Source: Lolium rigidum
Taxonomy: Eukaryota; Streptophyta; Magnoliopsida; Poales; Poaceae
Assembly (NCBI RefSeq): GCF_022539505.1
Contig: NC_061514.1
Coordinates: 331,187,090-331,251,089, forward strand
Direction: 5' to 3'
Length of the DNA stretch: 64,000 nucleotides
Shown: positions 46,012 through 58,108 of the stretch, one piece after another
Position numbering within the stretch: the first letter of the stretch is position 1
Layout: every line of letters begins with the position of its first letter
The notes under the pieces: generated by a model
Databases searched by the model: none
The model's input: the letters and a program-made list of their open reading frames with translations, nothing else
What the model was told of the DNA's origin: nothing
Made by a program: the position numbers and the translations under genes

Positions 46012-46450
46012 TCATTCTATCTCTGAACCCTTGCTGCAGGTCCTTCCCCCATTGCTTCCTTCTCTGCCTTCCTCAGCTCTAAGCTCTAGAGCTTCCTTCC
46101 TATCTTCAGCCCAGCCAATGACATCCACTGCAGAGTCTCCTACCAGCACATCATTCTCGACAATGTAGCTCAACCAAGTTGCAGCCATGCTGCCAACCAA
46201 AATCAAACGACAATGCCAAAGAAACGGGCACCAAATCGAATGAAACAATTCTAATTGCAGGCACATTTCACTTACCCCGTGCTTCTTGCACTTGTAGTAC
46301 ACCCACCCCTCGTGCTCCGCCGTGCCGGAGACGCTACGGCTCACTAGCCTTCCGCAGTCAGGGAAGGGGACCGTCTGGATGAATGGTACGACAGCGCAAA
46401 ACGCTGGTGGTGCTACAGCTGGCGCTACGCATCACGTCGACTGGAGTTGA
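46012..46450 (-). pseudogene. GRF-type zinc-finger gene fragment
   Basis: Exon 1 on the minus strand (down to 46276) reads PDCGRLVSRSVSGT and then GWVYYKCKKHG, matching the GRF zinc finger (CxxCG...W...Y.C...). A donor GTAAG is at 46275-46271. An acceptor (TTGGCAG) is at 46196-46190, and exon 2 starts HGCNL. The frame is then lost, although another frame carries a typical continuation (ENDVLVGDSAVDVIGWAEDR). No in-frame start codon is found upstream. Small GRF proteins of this type are numerous in Triticeae-like genomes. This copy looks dead. Confidence 0.5.
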
Positions 46451-46700
46451 TGCCGAACCTACACTATGGAGGCGGCACGACGCCGACGAGCGAGCTAGGG
46501 TTCTTGATAGATAGCGTGGGGAATTTGGGGCACGGGCAAACGATTTTGAAAATAAGTCAGTGCTTAAATCCCTTTGAACAAACCGATCTGCTCCGTGCGA
46601 CAAGTTCGTGGACCGAGCAGCTCTGCCAAGTGGGCCCACGACTGCCACGTCAGCTCATACACATGGTCGACCGTAGAAAACATTTTTTGCATATTCAGTT

Positions 46701-47375
46701 ATTCACTTACCGCCACAGCGTATTTTCGATGTACGGTGACTAATCTGATCCGACGTGACAAGTTTATGTACTAATGATGTATTTAACTCTTTCGTAAACC
46801 CCAACCGCCCCGGTCTTCTTCCACTCTCCAGCTAACCCAATTCCGCGCAAACACGGCCGCCCGTGCCTAGGGTTCCGCCACCCCATGACCGTCGCCATGG
46901 GGGTGGCGGAACCCTAGGCATCTTTCCGCTTTCCTGAACCTTGATATTCACTTACCGCCACAGCGTATTTTCGATGTACGGTGACTAATCTGATCCGACG
47001 TGACAAGTTTATGTACTAATGATGTATTTAACTCTTTCGTAAACCCCAACCGCCCCGGTCTTCTTCCACTCTCCAGCTAACCCAATTCCGTGCAAACACG
47101 GCCGCCCGTGCCTAGGGTTCCGCCACCCCATGACCGTCGCCATGGGGGTGGCGGAAAACTAGGCATCTTTCCGCTTTCCTGAACCTTGATATTCACTTAC
47201 CGCCACAGCGTATTTTCGATGTACGGTGACTAATCTGATCCGACGTGACAAGTTTATGTACTAATGATGTATTTAACTCTTTCGTAAACCCCAACCGCCC
47301 CGGTCTTCTTCCACTCTCCAGCTAACCCAATTCCGCGCAAACACGGCCGCCCGTGCCTAGGGTTCCGCCACCCCC
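46701..47375 (+). repeat. Triplicated 245-bp promoter/leader unit of gene E
   Basis: Units start at 46701, 46946 and 47191 with an exact 245-bp period. Each has a TATTTAA box (46780, 47025, 47270) about 100 bases before a start-codon context and the GTGCCTAGGGTTCCGCCACC run. The third unit leads into the real gene E. In the first two units the ATG opens a 10-codon frame (MTVAMGVAEP and MTVAMGVAEN) followed by a stop. The first unit contains a perfect 21-bp inverted repeat (46864-46884 and 46900-46920) around its ATG. Confidence 0.9.
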
Positions 47376-48173
47376 ATGGCCGTCGCCAAGGCGAAGATGC
47401 CGGCGTGGACGCGCAGGCCCGGCGTCCTCGCCGCCGTCGACGCGATCATCTTCCTCCACTACGGGATGATGTGGGTCGCCACCGCGGCGTGCCTCGCCAT
47501 GGTCGTCGGGCGCCGCGCCTTCGGCCTGGTCGAGGGCTCCCCCGTGCTCTCATCGGCGTCCTCGATCTCCCTCTACTCCCTTACCGTCGGCGTCCTGCTC
47601 TACCCCGTCGCCATCATGCTCGTCGGCTTTCGCGGCATGCGCTCCGCATCCAAGTCCAAGGGAAACTCCAAGGTACCACCGCGCGCAGAAATCCTCTACT
47701 ATGCCTTCCCTTGAACATTGGGATTTTTTTTAATGAATCTGATCACTTGGTTCAAAAATATACTACTAGTTATTTCGACCGATTGTCTACCAGTGGAACA
47801 GGGTTTTACATGTTTTCCCTGTGTTATGCATCTGAGTCCGTTAAGCTTCAGACCATATAATATGATCTTCTGATTTTTCATGCCGAACTCTGCTTCGATT
47901 CTTATCAAGGACACCAAAGTGCCCCCGACGCCACGCCAGGTTGCCTGGAAGATGCTCAAGGATCCTGTCATGGCTGGAGCGCTCGTGGTGATGGCCTTCA
48001 TTATGCTCATACCCGCTGGTGATTTCGGGGTGGTGGACCTTTCCATCCCGAAAGGATCTCAGAAGGCAGGGGCTGGTTCAGTCTTGAAGGACGTGGGAAT
48101 ACTGGGTGCCTGTGCAGTAAATTGTTTCATCATCGTACCCACTACGCTTCTCAGGCAGTGGAGGATGAGGTAG
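47376..48173 (+). CDS. Small membrane protein, divergent paralogue E (two exons, intact)
   Basis: Exon 1 is 47376-47672 (99 codons, donor AAG|GTACCA). Exon 2 is 47910-48173 (87 codons plus TAG, acceptor ATCAAG|GACACC). The intron is phase 0, as in copy F. The protein has 186 residues with four hydrophobic segments: IIFLHYGMMWVATAACLAMV (about 28-47), ISLYSLTVGVLLYPVAIML (about 65-83), AGALVVMAFIMLIPAG and LKDVGILGACAVNCFIIVP. A short basic, hydrophilic loop (SASKSKGNSK) precedes the intron. The EGS(P/T)(V/L)L motif and the last segment align with copy F, so E is a distant paralogue. The start is chosen by context and by homology of the MAV start. Without splicing the frame would stop at 47714. 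Function unknown; an integral membrane location is inferred. Confidence 0.75.
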
Positions 48174-49752
48174 AGGGGTTATTCAGTTGTGTTGTTGAGG
48201 TATATACCTGCCCTTTGTTCATATCTTTTGTACTTACGAGCATGCCTTTTCAAATTCATGAATACTGATAATGTGCAACCTTTTTTTCTTCCGGGTTGCA
48301 ATCATTTATAATGTAGCCGAGTAATGCTTACTGGTGTTGATAATTTTATACCTAGCCATTGTTATGTATACAAGAGAGTTTGCTTTTTTTTTTTGGGCTT
48401 GTTGATAGATATTATCTTACCTCAGAAGTGCATATAAACTTACTGACTTTGGTACAAGTTACCATCAGACCAATCAGATGCTTACTGAAAAATCACATGT
48501 GGAAATCTAGTATTCATTGTTCATGTTCAGTCATTCCCATAACTATCGAGCCCTAAATTTGGAAGGCTCGGTCGTCTGACAGTGACATCCTATACTTAAC
48601 TGCATTATCTTCTGATTTATCTGTTATGCATGAAAACAGTGCTTTATTTTAGTGAAAATAGCAACTAGAAAGTAAATTCGCTTATTCAAGCAAGTAAATT
48701 ATTGTGGTAGTGCATAAACCAGGTCCTTTTAATCCGTAGCTAGTTATGTGCTGTGTTCCACAACATTCCTGTACAGGTGCGTTCGACAAACACATGTTGA
48801 TCTTGTGAGATATTGCTTCCCTTTCACAGGTTTCCAGTGTCCCTTTATTTCCCTTACTTCTTTCTCAAGAGCATATCCCCAACAGTAGGGTAGGTTGGTT
48901 AGAACAAGATGTTCTAAGGCACTCGTCACACAATCTAGTTTTCAAAACAATAGAGGGATCGTCCAAACCTGTCAATTCCTTTCCGAAATAATTTTGATCC
49001 ACACCACTTCATGAAAATTTACATATTGTGCATTAATAATCGTCCGACTTGTAAAAACCAGTGTAGCTCACTTGTAAAACTTGTTTCCCACTAAGTACAA
49101 GCAAACTTCTATATTCTGATATTCTATAACAAAGTAAATACTCCTATGTAATTTGAACAAGAAATCTTCAACTTCAAATTCAGAATCCTGAACGAGATTG
49201 TTCATATGTTTTTTACTTATTACGAGCATACTGTTTCAAATTCATGATTCCTGGTAATGTGCAAGTTTTTTCTTCCGTGTTTTAATCATTTATAATGTAC
49301 CCGAGTAACACTTATTGGTGATGATAATGTTATACCAAACCATCTTGTCATGCATACAAGAGAGTTAGTTTTTCTTTTGGCTTGTTCATATTCATGAATC
49401 CTGATACTGTGCATGTTTTTTCTTCCGTGTTGCAAACTTGCAATCATTTATAAATGTGAATGAGTAGCACATATAGTAGTATTGATAATTTATATCAAAC
49501 CATTTTGGCCTCCATCTGTTAGACATACAAGCAAGTTTGCTTTTCGACTTCTTGATAGATTTTGGCTTTCCTAAGAATTGCATTTAACACTAAACCTTCT
49601 TCTAAGTCGCCAATTTACCAATCAGATACTTATTGAGAGATCATCAGTAATCAAGTATTCATCGTTTATGTTCAGTTATTCCATGATAACTCTGATTGGG
49701 AAGCTAAAAATTTATTCATCGTGTTCTATTATAGCGAAGATAGCACCTAGGA
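48174..49752 (+). other. Downstream flank of E with internal duplications
   Basis: No gene is supported. A roughly 200-bp section (ACGAGCAT..CTTTTCAAATTCATGAAT.. and TTATAATGT) occurs near 48230-48420, again near 49215-49380 and partly near 49385-49560. The segment also matches the downstream flanks of D (53900-54600) and F (63200-63900), which shows that E belongs to the same duplication unit despite its divergent protein. Confidence 0.6.
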
Positions 49753-50422
49753 CGTGTTTGGTTCGCCAGTTTTGCCCCGTTATCTGATTGCAGCGCCAGT
49801 TGGTACCGTTAATCCTGTTTGGTTTGGCTGGCCCGTAATCCGATACCGCATAAACGAATTACACTGTAGGTCTCTGCTGATTCCGCCTGCCCCCGGCCGT
49901 AAACAGATTGCGTTACCGCCCGCTAACGAGTCAATCGAGAGCCATGCCTCTGCCCTCTATCCACTGTCCCCGGTTTCTACTTCGACTCCAGTGGCGGCAC
50001 TTGTGGTGATGGAGGCCCAGATCTCCACTCTGACCATCTCTACCGCACAACCAGGCGAGCAAGCGGCGTCGTATGGAGAGTGTGGAGGCGGCGGCGGCCG
50101 CCACTGGTTCCCCTCCGTTCTCGACATACCGCTTCTTCTCCGGATCTCTATGCCATTGTTGGTTGTCTGCTCTTTGGTCCGGTATTCTCATCTCCCTAGA
50201 AATCCTTCAGCTCTCAGCCATCTCAGATTTCTCGCTGGGAACTTGATTCTCCATTTAGAAGTTGTTGTCTTCAGATTCCATCGTATAAACAAACAGTGGC
50301 AAATAAACTGATACCTTTACTGGTTGGGACCAAATAAAATAGAAGATTCCCCGACTACGCCAATGTACCAGTGTAAACTGATAACACTACTAGTGCCGTT
50401 ACTGTTGTGTGAACCAAACACC
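49753..50422. mobile_element. MITE-like element with GTGTTTGGTTC ends
   Basis: The ends are CGTGTTTGGTTC and, inverted, GGTGTTTGGTTC. The flanks CACCTAGGA (49744-49752) and CACCTAGAA (50423-50431) form a 9-bp duplication with one mismatch. Without the insert the flanks match the GAAGATAGCA..TAGAAAGT stretch found in other copies of the unit. The 670-bp body has an open frame but no recognised transposase. The long duplication suggests a Mutator or hAT origin. Confidence 0.65.
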
Positions 50423-50431
50423 CACCTAGAA

Positions 50432-52300
50432 AGTCAACTCGATTATTGAAGGAAGGAAATCATTATGGTAGTATATAAAATCCTTCAAATTTTTAGCTAG
50501 TTGCATGTGGATTGTTCCATGGCATTTTTGTAGAAGTGCCTTTGAGAACGCATGTTGATGCTGTAGTGAGAGATCTTCCCTTCACAGGTTTTCAGAGTAT
50601 TTTTATTTCCTAAACGTAACTGCTTTCGCAAGTGCAATTTCTAAGAAACCTTTTCGATAGTTTTGTATGATTTCTTGTTCATTATATTGGTGCCTCTGCT
50701 GTAAAAGGAATCAATGAATACTGTTGTTGGTGATCTCTGGGAATTTGAAATCAATGGACAAGAAGAGTTTCTTGTGATTATATTTGTAGTTAGTTTTTCT
50801 ATGACATATTAGGGGTCAGTTGCATAATGAAAAATACGTTTCTTTGTAGTGACATTGTAGTGGCCTATGCCATATTTGTGTATTACTCTACAAAGATCGC
50901 TGCATACAAGTTTATTCTATCTGGCGCTTCCTATTAGTCTCAGTCTTCAATTGTGTGAGTGGGCAACAGAGTGATAAACGCAATGCTACAATATGCCTTT
51001 CTTATGTAGTGATCATCGAAATGATTAATATCATGTATTAGAAGAAGTAATATTATCTGCTCACGTTCCATCGTAGCCTATGATCCTTTCTATCTCTGCA
51101 TTTAGTGAAATTATAAGAATTGGTGCTTCCTGCTTCAGAACCTTGCAAGCACCTTCCTGATAAGTAAGATTATAGCCGCTGACAAGTACTGGATTATAGC
51201 TACATGTATTCACGATTGTATATTGGTCCCCTACTTAGTATTGCATACTCCATGTGCTAGGAGCTCTGATGATTGGACATTATGGCGTTTCAGACTTCAG
51301 TGTTTTACCTGTTGTTAGGACGCCAACCCTGCTGGAGGATAGTTCTTTTCTAGGTGAATAGATTTTGCCATGTTTGCAATTTTATGTTGGATGACTTCTG
51401 TTTCCTTGCAAGAGGTATAGGCTCAGTGGTAGTTACCATAGAATGTCTGCGTGTGGCGATCGGAGATGTTATGTATCTATAGTTTTGTTGAGCACCTTCA
51501 CCCGTGTCTTGTGGGTCTGTATTCTGCAGGGCTCATATCTTCGGTAGCTTAAGCTTTAAAAATATGGAATCACGATCTTCAATCTACAACTACAATGTTT
51601 AAGTCGGTGTTTAGTGTATTGATCTTGCCTTCGATTCGAGTGGCGTAATACTAGTGTGTTTGTTTTTTTTTGGAAAAATCTTCGGTAGCTTGAGTTCAAA
51701 GTATTCAACCGTGATCTTGAATCTATTTTACTACCTATGTTTATACCGAATGATGAATGGTTATTGTCAATTTCTCATCTTGCCTTGTAATCATTATTTT
51801 CAGTAAATTACATCGAGCTGAAACACTATTGTGAATCTAGATCTAGATATTCTGTATCTGAAACAGGAGGGCAGGTTAGTTAGAACCAGTTGTTCATTAA
51901 AATATGCACACTTGTGCAGTCATAATAGTTTGACTCTAGTCAAAAAGATTAGGATTGCTCACTTCTAAAACATTTTTCCGAAGGATAAGGAAACCACTGT
52001 CGTCCAAATTCGAGTTCTGCAAAATATTCAGAATCCTGATTGAGATTCTTTTTTTGAATTTCTAGCTTGAAATCTAGAAATCCCATCAGAAACCTGCAAA
52101 AAACTGAAAGGATTTTTTAGCAACAAATCCAAACATTTCAACCGGCCCTCTGCTCCCTACGGTACCTAGTTCTTAGGGGCATCATGTTGTAATCTCAAGT
52201 GTCCCTTTTTTTGAATTTGTATATGACTCCTTTTCTAAATATATCTAGGCACAAAGCTTTTGTGTCTAGTCTAGAAAAAAAAATCTGTGCAAGATCAACA
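50432..52300 (+). other. Region upstream of copy D, member of the duplicated unit
   Basis: No coding region is supported. From about 50900 onward it matches 5870-7000 upstream of copy A, inverted. The stretch 52140-52180 is the empty-site counterpart of the DNA element in A. Confidence 0.6.
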
Positions 52301-52538
52301 TGCGGACGGACCATTTCTGATAATAGCCGGTTAAAACTAGATCCACTAACCCAAACGGGTTAGAACCCGAAAAGGAACATGGTTTACCGTAAAACCCATC
52401 CCCTGTTCTTCGCTAATCCCAATCCCATTCCCACGAACCCTCACTTCGCTGCGCAACCCAAAGTCCCAAACCACTCCGCTTCCATCGAGATTCGAGAGGG
52501 AGACAGCTTCCAGGAGCTAGCTAGGGTTTCCCGTCCAG
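52301..52538 (+). promoter_or_regulatory. Leader and proximal promoter of copy D
   Basis: Contains CTAACCCAAACGGGTTAG (an inverted pair with a 4-base spacer), TTTACCGTAAAACCC, GTTCTTCGCTAATCCC and CTAGGGTTTCCCGTCCAG just before the ATG. The same blocks, in the same order, lie upstream of A. Shorter versions are seen in B and F. Confidence 0.5.
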
Positions 52539-53491
52539 ATGGCCGTCGCCGACGCCGCCGTGAAGCCCTCCTCGCCGCCGCCACCGCCGCCCGCGCCGAT
52601 CATCGTCGTGTGCTTCGTCCTCGCCCCGATGTTGAGGCCCGTCTGCGTCGCGGCCCGAGCGCTCCGCTACCTGTGCTTAGCGACTGCGTGGGTCATCTCC
52701 GCGGGCTCGGCCGCGGCGATCGTCGCACGTCACGCCTGCCGCGAGGGCTCCGCCCCCCTCGTCTTCCTCGAGGCGTTCACGGACGCGGGTTTCAAGTTCT
52801 CCTTCTGCATCATCTTTATCTTCCTCGCGCTCGCGGCCGTCCTGCTGTTCGGGCATGTGCCTGGTCTACCTGGTTGCAGTTGTATCTAGATCTGGTTCGA
52901 AGGTCAAGAAGGTATCGTGCAAATTACTCCTCTGACATTTACTTCGATCGAATTACAGTTGTGGATAGGCTAGTGACTGAGCTCTGCATTATCAATTAAG
53001 TTGCCATACATAGTTCAAGTGGTCATCATGACCAGTAATATAGTGTTCCTTCCATGGGGATATGAAGTTGATTTAAATGATTTTTAACTCCATTCCATCA
53101 TTCAGTTCATTTTCGAACCTTTCGACATATACTCATCTCAATCTCAGCGGTTTCGGTTAAATTGTTGTGCTCCTCAGAGCGCCTTTGGAGCAATCAGGCA
53201 GGGTCGACTCGGGGTTTGTCTAGGCTCCCCTGTGCTGTGGTCCTTGGATTGGTCGCAGATCTGCCCTTCATCCTGCTAATTGTCGCTGGTCTTCTGGTAG
53301 TGATGATGACGTCGTCGCCTGCAGGGGGATCGATATCTCAGGGAGAAATGATTGGTACAATGATCGCGGAGGTGGGGATATTTGGCTTCCATGCAATATC
53401 TTGCTTCGTTACCATTCCAGCTTTAGCGCTGGATGTCTGGAGGGATGGCCGATCAGACACAAAGCTAGGACTTGGGGTTGCAGATTGTTGA
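52539..53491 (+). pseudogene. Small membrane-protein family, copy D (frameshifted)
   Basis: Exon 1 starts MAVADAAVKPSS and runs through a proline-rich stretch and three hydrophobic segments up to LAALAVLLFG-like text. One extra base near 52849 then diverts the frame to a TAG at 52887-52889, about 22 bases before the conserved donor (AAGAAG|GTATCG, exon end 52911). Exon 2 (53178-53491) has the family's VVLGLVADLPFILLIVAGLL and AEVGIFGFHAISCFVTIPAL segments, but it has lost one base near its start relative to F. Total exon length (687) is a multiple of three, yet the stop in exon 1 lies before the compensating change. A protein of 116 residues would result without exon 2. Probably a pseudogene; one sequencing error could change this view. 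Confidence 0.65.
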
Positions 53492-55870
53492 GGTATATAC
53501 CTTCCCCTATTCTTTGGATCCTCCTATGTACATGAGCCATGCGATCCTCTCAGTTGACGAGGCATATTTTGTGTACATTATTAGCCTCATAATAACATGA
53601 AAATGGTGTCTCCCTCTAGTGCTGTGTATTCGTTGTGATTTATCTTAGCTGCAGAACGTACTGCCTACTTGCTGATATTTGTTAACATGGAGTATTAAAC
53701 CATTGAGTGTTTTCGTATCTCCTGGTTGTAGCATTCATGACAAACATTGGGATTAGTCTATCCTTAATTGTGTGATTGGCCAACTACCGCAATTCTATTT
53801 TATGCCCTTGCTACGAAATATCAGATATTCAGATGTTTCTGTCCGGAGCTGGTGATTGTTTCTATCGGTGCACATAGTGAGATTAAAAAAAAACGTGTTT
53901 CCTGTTTCAGAACCATATGTGAGCATCTTTTTTATAAGCATGATGCAATTATATACATACGAAACCAAGTAACACTTGCTAGTGCTGACAACTTTATGCC
54001 AAACCATATTTTTGTGCATCCCAGTTGAACCTACAAGAGTTTGCTTTCACGGCTGTTGATAGATGTTAGCTTTCATAAGAAGTTTTGCATTAAAAATGGA
54101 TTTTCTTTGGTACAAGGCGCCCAATTGACCAATCAGGTGCTTACAGACAGATCATAACCGGAACCTAGTATGCATTGTTCATGTTTAGTCATTCTCGTGA
54201 TTTTTGTGATTGGGCCACTAAGAATTTATTCATCAGACCCATCGTAAGTGGTAGGCCCACAAATTTCAAAGTGTTGGGACGTCAGGCATCTTTTACTTCA
54301 TTGAATTATCTTGTTGTTACTTGCCTTACTTTATCTGTTCTGTACCAACTTGATGCTTTGTTTTAGTGAAGATAGCAAATATAAACTCAATCTGATTATT
54401 CAAGCAAGTAAACTATGATGGTGATATATAGAAGAGACGATTCCCTTAATTTGTAGCTAGTGTGTACTTGCATGTGGTGTGGTCCATGGCATTTTTGTAG
54501 AACTGCCATTGACAACAAAAGTTGATGTTGTAATGAGTTTTTTCTTCCATTTTACAGGTTTCAGTGTCCTTTTTATTTTATTTAAAGGTGATTTGTGTCA
54601 GAATAGTTATTTCTTAGAAATGTTTTTGATAGTTTTATATGTTTATTTGTTAATATATTGATGCTTCTTGTGCAAATTTCTTTTTTGAAGAATACTACTG
54701 TCGGGGGGTCAATTGCATAATGGCAACTATATTTCATTAAGACAAGCTACAAGATGCCAGTAGGTCAATTGATTTTTCCTTGTTCCGCTATTAATACAAT
54801 ACTTTTGCGCAGTGTGGAGTGTGGACTGGCACCTTGTTAGGTTTGTGATCTCAAGATGGTTTCCATATGTCGGTCACTACTGATTAGGCCATCTTTTATC
54901 ATCAAGTGTTCTTTAATTCAGAGTCTATTTTGAAATAGCTACCAAATTAGGCTGTTATGCGGACCAGCAAGAATTACACTTCAGATCCTGAGTTGCTATT
55001 GTTGTATTAATCGGATCGTTCCTGTTGATATGAAGTGTAATTGCCTTCACGAGATCCGACGCTCCACCTAACCTTTCCCAGTATTGATATAAAGAAACCC
55101 CCTTGCTTGTCTAGTTGCGCTAGCATGGTAGTGATCCTTGCCATATTGGTATACTCAGTATAGTACATACATCACTATATACAGTTTATAATATTGGGTG
55201 TTTAGTATTGTTAACATCTGCACATCCTCACTCAAGTGCTATGTGATGCCGCTACTCTAATAAATTTTTGGTTTCTATATGAACAGACATAACTCTGAAC
55301 TGAAGGTGTGAAGAAAGGCAAGGCAGATAGAAAAGACTTCGCTGGAGATTATGGCTGTTGACAATTACTGGATTATAGTTACCTGTATCCACGTCTGTAT
55401 ATTGGTCCAATTCTAGTATTGAATACTCAATGTCCTAGTAGCTCTCGCGATTCGACGTTGTGGTGTTTCAATGTTCACTTTCTGCTGGAAGGCTGGAGTA
55501 CATGAGCTGACAGTGAGGGGTAACACCCTCCCAGAGGAGAGAGGACAATGCTTTTCTAGGCGTATAGAATTTGCCGTGTTTGCAGTTCTATGTTGGGCGA
55601 CTATATCTTTGCAAGTGGTTGGGAATGTGGTAATCATCATAGAATGTTATGTATGTGGCAATCTCATATGTTACAGCCCTACAGTTAACTATCTTTGTTT
55701 CTTTCTTGTGGATATCGATTGGGCTAAACTCTAATGATTAAATTTTGAAATATGCAATGGTGATATTGAATCTGTTGCCACAAATGTCTAAATTGAAGGG
55801 TTACCGCTGTAAATGTTCTGATCTTTCCTCTGATTCAGGTGGGATAAATTTTCTTTGCATTTTGAATTGT
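53492..55870 (+). other. Downstream of D: duplicated unit flank
   Basis: No gene is supported. 53500-54700 matches the flank downstream of F (62670-64000) and, inverted, that of B (7300-8760). 54800-55750 repeats the unit upstream of A and D (for example around 55370-55460). Confidence 0.6.
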
Positions 55871-57573
55871 TGAGAATAAGAGGACTATGATTTAGGAAAG
55901 AAATTAAACACTCAAATCTGAGCCGCGAAGTACTCAAAGATGGCTACTTTTGCAGGTGCTTATTTGATGGTTATGATGGTCTCATTTTGTTCATGTTGTC
56001 ATAACTTGTTCGATATTCCTGGTCTCTTTGATGCTGAGCAGCTGAGGTCTTCTTGAGACTACGAAATGACTTCCTTTTGCGACTGTAGCCACTCTTGTAC
56101 TGATGATCTTCCCTCCACTCGCAAACCTGCACTTTTTTTTCTGATTTTTAATAGGATCGTTCCTGTTGATTTACTACAATATGGTGGTCTTAAGTTTTTT
56201 ATTGTCATACCATGGTATCACGTGAAGGCAATTCTCAGATATGCATGATCAACTACGGGTATATTTTTAAAAAGCTTTCGACAATTTATTCTATTTGCAC
56301 GATTACGGATTCGTTAATAAGTGGACCGTAGTCTTAAAAATCAAGCTCGAGATGGAAGGCCCAAACCCTCAGGTGCCATGGCCCATCGCGCGGAAGATTG
56401 TTTAGACTGAAAAACTCGGTTTGGACCTTTCTCTCAGAAATTTTCAACATCAAATTAAGAATCCAGACTTTTACCTTTGCAAAATCTTATATTCGTTCTA
56501 CAGGTAATTCTGAATTTGATTATAGACTTAAGGGGAAAATGTACATAAGTTGTAGAATGTATCAAAACATCACAGTCTGCTGACGCATATCTGAAGTTTG
56601 TTGCAATTTTCGAAAGTGAAGGAAAATATGGATGCAACTAACACGCTAGCGTATATTTTTTCGAAGCTGCTGTACTCAACCTGCCCATATCTAAAAAGCA
56701 TGAAACATTTGAAATGGAGTAGGAAAACAGAACCTTTGTTATGCTGGGCTCTTCCACTTTTAGGTTCTCTTAGCTCCATATATGTTTCCTAAATTATAAT
56801 GATAGCTACAACTCTATTAAGCTACTACGGAATATCACATTATTTGTTATCGCATTGCACACTGCAGTAAATAAAAAAAGGTAGTTCCTTATAGACTCTG
56901 CTATCCTTACATAGGATTGCCTTTTATCATGTGCGCCCTCTCACAAAGAACCCACGTAATTGGGCATTCATGCCAAATTTCCAATTTAACAACCCATTGC
57001 TATCGCAGGTAAAAAAGCTACGAGTATATTGTTCTCGTCGGTTACTCACCTTGGCCGTTCCACCTTTTATAACTACATTTTTTGTAGAGATCTTCCATCC
57101 ACCAAGGAAATCTTTGAGTGATGTTCAACATAATTCATGACCGTGTTTCATTTCTTCATCGTGCATATACTGAAAAACCGCTCTCTCCATGTAAAAGGGT
57201 GCCAGCTTATATGGTGGTTCAACCTATCGCCAACAAGCTGGTTATACGTCATGGTAGGACCGTTAATTTGTCTACCGCCAAAAAAATTATTATTTCCTTT
57301 TCTCATTACAGAGAAGCATTAGAAACTACTAATCTTGGTGGAGTAGAAACTTTATGTACTCATAATTGATATGCCTACCGGACCTGCAAGTGACACATTG
57401 GTACACCTAAGAATAAAATGGTTGATGAATGGTTACTCATTAAATTAAAAAAAATCTCCTTGCATATGTGGACACGTAATATTGTTGAGCAGATGCTTGG
57501 CCCTTATTTAACACTAGAGCACATTGATTAGAAGTAAGGCGATGGAAGACCCATCTAGCTATACAAGTGTTGT

Positions 57574-57667
57574 TAGCTCTCAAAGAACAATCCATACCAG
57601 CTCTGGTTGCTATCCAGTTTTAGCTCTCAAAGAACAATCCATACCAGGTCTGGTTGCTATCCAGTTT
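57574..57667. repeat. 47-bp tandem duplication
   Basis: Two adjacent copies beginning TTAGCTCTCAAAGAACAATC / TAGCTCTCAAAG, differing at one position. They lie within an open frame of 102 codons that I do not recognise. Confidence 0.85.
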
Positions 57668-58108
57668 CATGAAAATGATGCGACGGCAGCTTCAATAGCT
57701 AAAGACGTGTCTGGCCGTGTGTTCTTAAGCAAATATATTGATTTTGTGGAGAAAACAGAGTATGTCCATGAAGTAGCTTTAGTTCACCTAAGTTACTTGC
57801 TACAGCAATTGAAATACATTCTTGAGCGGTAGTTTTACATCCTTGGTCAGTACTTATATTATTAATCATACATACACGCATATGTTCATTTGCGAGTTAA
57901 GCTTTTAAAATGATATTGCATTTTTCTACACCTTACCCAACACTATTCTTTCATACTGTTAGACTATTAGTATATGTATTTTGCACAATCAGTTCATTAA
58001 TGCTGTTTTCACTGTTCTTTTTACAGAATTAACTCTTTACTGATGGCATCAAGTTTCCTGCTCATTCTAGCTGCCTCTTGAATACAAGTGCAGCCAGTAA
58101 GTTTGTAC

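Noticed and set aside
46885..47160. The decoy ATGs as alternative starts of gene E
   Set aside because: Both frames stop after ten codons, before the next repeat unit, and are not in frame with E.
49754..50311. 185-codon frame
   Set aside because: It spans the MITE-like element from its left end, has no recognisable domain, and its start coincides with the transposon.
56066..57370. Series of 60-83-codon frames
   Set aside because: Frames alternate, contain no conserved motif, and have no consistent splice sites, so I could not build a gene.
57524..57832. 102-codon frame including a 47-bp duplication
   Set aside because: No similarity I recognise, no splice context, and the duplication (47 bp) would have shifted any ancestral frame.
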